Positions 62,429 through 64,000 of a stretch of DNA of 64,000 nucleotides are shown in pieces; the stretch's first letter is position 1, and each line of letters starts with the position of its first letter. Made by a program: the position numbers and the translations under genes. Source of the DNA: Glycomyces tritici. GTDB taxonomy: Bacteria > Actinomycetota > Actinomycetes > Mycobacteriales > Micromonosporaceae. The notes under the pieces were generated by a model. The model made no database searches, was not told the origin of the DNA, and saw only the letters and a program-made list of their open reading frames with translations. The stretch covers positions 248,001-312,000 of the forward strand of contig NZ_JAUEMJ010000004.1 in NCBI RefSeq assembly GCF_030403505.1, written 5' to 3'.

Positions 62429-63382
62429 GCTGGTAGTACTTCCACGCGTCGTCGACCATGCGGTCGAGGGTGTCACGGCTGGGCTTCCAGCCGAGTTCGG
62501 TCCTCGCGCGCTCCGAGGAGGCGACGAGTTCGGCCGGGTCCCCGGGGCGGCGGGGATGGATCTGGACGGGGAAGTCCGTTCCGGTGACGGCCTTGACGGT
62601 GGCCACGACCTCCTTGTTGGAGAAGCCGTTGCCGTTGCCCAGGTTGTAGATCTTGTGCTCTCCGGCCTCGGCGGCCTGGAGGGCGAGCAGGTGCGCTTCG
62701 GCGAGGTCGGCGACGTGGATGTAGTCGCGGACGCAGGTGCCGTCCGGAGTCGGGTAGTCCTCCCCGAACAGCCCGAAGGACTCGCGCTTCCCGGCGGCGG
62801 CCTCGAACGCGATCGGGATGATGTGCGTCTCCGGCTCGTGGTTCTCGCCGTGCCAGACCCCGGCCTGGTCCTGGTAGGCGCCCACGACGTTGAAGTAGCG
62901 CAGGGAGACCGCGGCGAGGCCGTACGCGGTGACCTCGGAGGCGATCGCCATGTCCCCGGCGAGCTTCGTCGCGCCGTAGGTGGAGGTGGGGGCCTTGACG
63001 GCGTCCTCCTTGATGGGCACCTCGGTCGGGTTGCCGTAGACCGCGGCGGTGGAGGAGAACACGAGGGTCCGCACGTTCGCCTCGCGCATGGCGTCGAGCA
63101 GCGCGAACGTGCCCGTGGTGTTGGCCTCCCAGTAGATCTCCGGGCGGCTCATCGACTCGCCGGCGGCGATGAGGCCCGCGAAGTGCAGGACCCCGTCGAA
63201 GGTGGCGTCGAGGACCTCGTTGGCGTCGCGCACGTCCTTGCGCACCAGCGTGGCCCCGGCCGGGACGCGCTCGGCCGAGCCGGTCGAGCAGTTGTCGAGC
63301 ACGACCACTTCGTGGCCCGCTTCGAGCAGCATCGTGGCGACGATCGAACCGATGTAACCGGCGCCGCCGGTGACGAGGTACT

Positions 63383-63386
<4 letters not shown>
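62415..63386 (-). CDS. galE: UDP-glucose 4-epimerase
   Basis: A 323-aa SDR epimerase that interconverts UDP-galactose and UDP-glucose. TGGAGYIGS at residues 6-14 (NAD), LVRKDVRDANEV near 47, HFAGLIAAGES near 68, FSSTAAVYGNP near 110 (catalytic Ser region), YGATKLAGDM near 138 (YxxxK) and DGTCVRDYIHVADLAEAH near 217 (GalE signature). Start overlaps the galT stop by four bases; the stop lies within the galK start. Normal length. Confidence 0.95.

Positions 63387-64000
<614 letters not shown>

Overview
The window is very GC-rich (roughly 70%), uses GTG and leaderless starts, and packs genes with ATGA overlaps. It reads as the chromosome of a high-GC Gram-positive bacterium (Actinomycetota). The gene mix (paired lysC-asd, actinobacterial-type leuA, an adenosine deaminase with the NDNRLMS active-site variant, lipoproteins, WXG-like secretion partners, eukaryotic-type Ser/Thr kinase, secreted subtilases) fits a soil or plant-associated actinomycete. 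A Glycomyces-like or Micromonospora-like genus is my guess, not something the sequence proves.

Layout. 1-770: non-coding, low-complexity G-rich tandem repeats. 770-4542 (minus): an overlapping cassette of a WXG-like small protein, a 595-aa DUF1023-type alpha/beta hydrolase with a long helical N-terminus, two paralogous small proteins (one a lipoprotein) and a membrane protein; it looks like a secreted effector with its partners. 4672-6072: a MarR repressor facing an aromatic-ring dioxygenase, with two operator-like palindromes between them. 6218-10693 (minus): menG methyltransferase, an amidohydrolase of the aminodeoxyfutalosine-deaminase type, an adenosine deaminase and a DUF4272 protein. 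11094-13246 (plus): a soluble Ser/Thr kinase overlapping a membrane protein with a helix-hairpin-helix domain. 13331-14972 (minus): two lipoproteins. 15103-16815: a solitary N6-adenine methyltransferase fused to a specificity-like tail. 17060-18025: membrane protein, then tRNA-Thr(UGU) on the minus strand, and beside it a TnpB-only IS200/IS605-type element. 19769-20359: membrane protein. 20490-23081 (minus): an Hsp70-type ATPase fused through one membrane helix to a beta-propeller-like domain. 23445-26036 (minus): rlmB and cysS.

26316-28068: a two-gene ABC transporter. 28128-30463 (minus): lysC-asd, the common branch of aspartate-family biosynthesis. 30593-32132: a lipoprotein and a nitroreductase. 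32231-34100: leuA with a short leader ORF upstream. 34208-36345: DUF1905 protein, short-chain dehydrogenase, membrane-anchored EEP phosphatase/nuclease. 36466-38393: two paralogous membrane proteins built from one repeated module. 38476-42125 (minus): two ABC exporter half-transporters with a 16-bp palindrome just before the first start codon; the divergent gene is an ABC-F ATPase. 44481-48964: three tandem secreted subtilases. 49174-53157: an arginase-fold protein, a Tat-exported peptidoglycan hydrolase, a small ORF, a remnant of a RibD_C-type gene, two VOC proteins and a small membrane protein.

53542-60630 (minus) is a nucleoside salvage operon: BMP-type binding lipoprotein, double-ABC ATPase, two permeases, cytidine deaminase and thymidine phosphorylase, so uptake, deamination and phosphorolysis are encoded together. 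60841-61188 is a small membrane protein. 61286-64000 (minus) is a Leloir operon galT-galE-galK, with galT cut by the window edge. The most unusual objects are the Hsp70-propeller fusion, the effector-like cassette, the triplicated CPH module, the solitary methyltransferase, the TnpB element with a structured right end, and several perfect palindromes beside transporter or regulator genes.
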